A stretch of 7,893 nucleotides of DNA from JAHFOW01 sp964370795 (GTDB lineage: Bacteria > Planctomycetota > Brocadiia > Brocadiales > Brocadiaceae): the NCBI GenBank assembly GCA_964370795.1, contig CAYJME010000163.1:1-7893 (forward strand), written 5' to 3'. Below are positions 5,926-7,893 of this stretch, one piece after another (positions within the stretch are counted from its first letter, which is position 1; the number at the start of each line of letters is the position of its first letter). A program made the position numbers and the translations under genes. A model generated the notes under the pieces. It was not told where the DNA came from. It saw nothing but the letters and a program-made list of their open reading frames with translations, and searched no databases.

Positions 5926-7824
5926 ATGAATTTTAAACCCTACGCAATTTCATGGAATACAACCTATCGGTGCAACTTGCGATGCAGCCATTGTTACCTC
6001 GATACCAACGCATTGACGAAACAGTCTGCCAGCGAACTGAGCACACAGGAAGGATTCCGGCTTATAGACCAGATGGCCGAATTGAATCCGAACTTACTCC
6101 TGATCCTTACCGGTGGGGAGCCCTTGTTGAGAAAAGACATTCACGACCTTGCCTCGTATGCCTCAAAAAAAGGGATGATGGTGGTGGTGGGCACCAATGG
6201 AAATATGATTGATGACGATATCGCAAAGAGACTGAAAGAAAGTGGCGTAACGGGCATTGGTATTAGCCTTGATTCCGTCAAGCCTGCATTACATGACAGG
6301 TTCAGGGGTCTTCGTGGCGCCTGGGATGACACCCTTAATGGGATTGAGTCCTGCCGCAGACAGGGTATCGAGTTTCAGATACAGACGACCGTAACCAGGG
6401 AAAATTTTCACGAGATTCCTGATATTGTTGAGTTTTCTTACAAACTTGGCGCAAGGGTGTTTAACCTCTTCTTTCTCGTGTGTACCGGGAAAGGTCAGGA
6501 ATTAACGGATATTACGCCACGGCAGTATGATCAGGCATTGCATCAGCTCTATGAAATACAAAACAAATATTATGGAAAAATGATGGTAGGCGCTAAATGT
6601 GCGCCGCATTACCGAAGGATTGTGTATGAACATGATGCGGCTTCTCCCCTCGTTCGTGCGTATGCTGGCGGCTGTCCTGCCGCTACCCATTATTGCAGGA
6701 TTACTCCTGAGGGAGATGTAACCCCGTGCCCATACATGCCGAATATTTCCGGTAATGTGAGGGAAAAAAGTTTTGTGGAAATCTGGAATAATACGGCAGA
6801 TTTTCAAACATTACGGTATGAAAGTCTGAATGGCAGATGTGGCGTATGTGAATTCAAGTATATCTGTAAGGGTTGCCGGGCGCGCGCGCTGGCAAATACA
6901 GGAAATCAAATGGATGAGGATGCGTGGTGTGACTATGCGCCGGGGAAATATGGCAGTACGGCTATCCAACTGGCCCCCTCTGAAACCTTTGGCGTTGATG
7001 AGGATTTTACCATGTCCTGGAGTCCCGATGCAAAAAGTATCATAAAGCAAATTCCTTCATTCAGCAGGGGCATGGTTATTAAGAATGTGGAGCGCTACGC
7101 GTCAAATAAAAATTATCATGAAATAACAGGGGACATCATGAAATCTGCGCGTGAAGAAATGATGTCAAACAGGAGAACGGCATTTCCTATGAAGAATGAA
7201 AATGATGTTATAACAAATCAAACAGTAAACCGGTCAGCGCCAGCACAAACCGAAGATAATAATGAGATTCCCTGGACAGAAGAGGCGCGGAAGCGGGTGG
7301 AACATGCGCCGGACTTTGTACGTCCCGGTATCCTTAAACTCATGCAAAAGAAGGCGCGGCAGCATGGGTATAAAGAAATTACCTCAAAATTCCTTTCTGA
7401 AATAAGGGATGAATCCATGCAGCTTGCATCAAGGCGTATCAGGAACATTGGTTTTGATGAACTCAGGATGGACGCGTGGGACAAGGCAAAGGAAAAGTTA
7501 AAAAACGCAAGGAAAAAAGAAGTTATCGATAACATCAAGGCGTTTTTAGATGAACGCACGGTCAGGAACGAGGGTATCATTACCAAATTTCAGGCATATT
7601 TGAATGCGGTGGATAAGACGTCAGGGAATGAAGAATCCTCATCTCCGGTGTGGACCGTGGAAGCCGAACAAAGATTGGCTAAAGCGCCCATTTTTGTCAG
7701 GGGCCGGGCAAAGAAGTCCATTGAAGAATTTGCCGTCAAACAAGGCGTTGCGGAAATTACCGTTGAATTGATTGACCAATATATGAAAAACATCCCATCG
7801 TTTGTGAAAGATAAATTCCGGTAG
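5926..7824 (+). CDS. Radical SAM/SPASM protein with multiple PCP_red-like domains
   Basis: This 632-residue protein is a radical SAM enzyme with a SPASM extension and an unusual tail. The cluster motif is C16-x3-C20-x2-C23 (TYRCNLRCSHCY), followed by TGGEP (the SAM-binding GGEP type) and GISLDS. SPASM cysteines lie at 225, 250, 257, 268, 305, 308, 314, 317 and 335, with ITPEGDVTPCPYMP and GNVREKSFVEIW between them, enough for two auxiliary iron-sulfur clusters. This part resembles AhbC/AhbD/NirJ-type haem-pathway proteins and PqqE-like enzymes. The tail has three PCP_red-like units (W-x-x-x-A-x-x-x-(I/V/L)-x-x-x-P-x-F-x-R...), starting at Trp365, Trp450 and Trp576; a fourth, degraded unit probably starts at Trp518. 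PCP_red is the domain at the C-terminus of protochlorophyllide reductase ChlB/BchB. The substrate is unknown; tetrapyrrole chemistry is an inference. ATG 5926 has only a weak upstream purine run. The gene follows the MurC-like gene by 225 bp. Confidence 0.9.
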   Translation: MNFKPYAISWNTTYRCNLRCSHCYLDTNALTKQSASELSTQEGFRLIDQMAELNPNLLLILTGGEPLLRKDIHDLASYASKKGMMVVVGTNGNMIDDDIAKRLKESGVTGIGISLDSVKPALHDRFRGLRGAWDDTLNGIESCRRQGIEFQIQTTVTRENFHEIPDIVEFSYKLGARVFNLFFLVCTGKGQELTDITPRQYDQALHQLYEIQNKYYGKMMVGAKCAPHYRRIVYEHDAASPLVRAYAGGCPAATHYCRITPEGDVTPCPYMPNISGNVREKSFVEIWNNTADFQTLRYESLNGRCGVCEFKYICKGCRARALANTGNQMDEDAWCDYAPGKYGSTAIQLAPSETFGVDEDFTMSWSPDAKSIIKQIPSFSRGMVIKNVERYASNKNYHEITGDIMKSAREEMMSNRRTAFPMKNENDVITNQTVNRSAPAQTEDNNEIPWTEEARKRVEHAPDFVRPGILKLMQKKARQHGYKEITSKFLSEIRDESMQLASRRIRNIGFDELRMDAWDKAKEKLKNARKKEVIDNIKAFLDERTVRNEGIITKFQAYLNAVDKTSGNEESSSPVWTVEAEQRLAKAPIFVRGRAKKSIEEFAVKQGVAEITVELIDQYMKNIPSFVKDKFR

Positions 7825-7847
7825 ATGAACAATGATGGTTGTAACCG

Positions 7848-7874
7848 CAGATTACACAGATTGCACAGAATGCC
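7848..7874 (+). repeat. 9-nt-periodic CAGATTnCn element, copy 3
   Basis: Units CAGATTACA, CAGATTGCA and CAGAATGCC begin 23 nt after the radical SAM stop codon and are preceded by GTAACCG. The remaining bases to the right edge hold no gene. Confidence 0.75.
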
Positions 7875-7893
7875 TGATTTATAGTATTACTCT

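Noticed and set aside
5736..5936. 66-codon open frame before the radical SAM gene
   Set aside because: It crosses the hairpin repeat, has no family character and no ribosome binding site, and overlaps the start of the real gene.

Overview
The window is a mixed accessory and housekeeping stretch from a Gram-negative-type bacterium of moderate GC content. The gene set is a diderm-style lipoprotein with TPR repeats, a SpeD/thermospermine-synthase-like polyamine pair, a divergent MurC-like ligase, and a radical SAM/SPASM protein with protochlorophyllide-reductase-type (PCP_red) tail domains. With many short palindromic repeats between genes, this resembles what I recall of anammox planctomycetes (Brocadia/Kuenenia type). 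That placement is an inference from gene style, not a match I could run.

Layout, left to right: (1) the 5' part of a TPR lipoprotein gene on the minus strand, cut by the window edge; (2) tRNA-Ala(CGC) on the minus strand; (3) a gap with a consensus-like promoter and a perfect 20-bp inverted repeat, then an M50-like membrane metalloprotease whose Lys/Gly-rich tail overlaps a downstream alkylguanine/alkylated-DNA methyltransferase gene; (4) a 393-bp convergent gap holding several unrelated palindromic or periodic repeats; (5) a minus-strand speD-speE operon for polyamine synthesis; (6) a compact divergent promoter region with two near-consensus sigma-70 promoters back to back; (7) a MurC-like ligase; (8) a long radical SAM/SPASM protein carrying three recognisable PCP_red-like domains and probably a fourth degraded one.

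How the parts fit: SpeD makes decarboxylated S-adenosylmethionine, and the adjacent aminopropyltransferase uses it. The signature of the latter is that of ACL5/thermospermine-type enzymes rather than ordinary spermidine synthase. The divergent arrangement with the MurC-like gene suggests shared or mutually interfering transcription. The two plus-strand genes at the right are the most unusual: a Mur-ligase-fold enzyme lacking two arginines of the usual MurC HRYxRT loop, and a radical SAM enzyme whose tail links it to tetrapyrrole-type chemistry. A 9-nt-periodic element (CAGATTnCn, three units) lies just behind the stop codons of three different genes.
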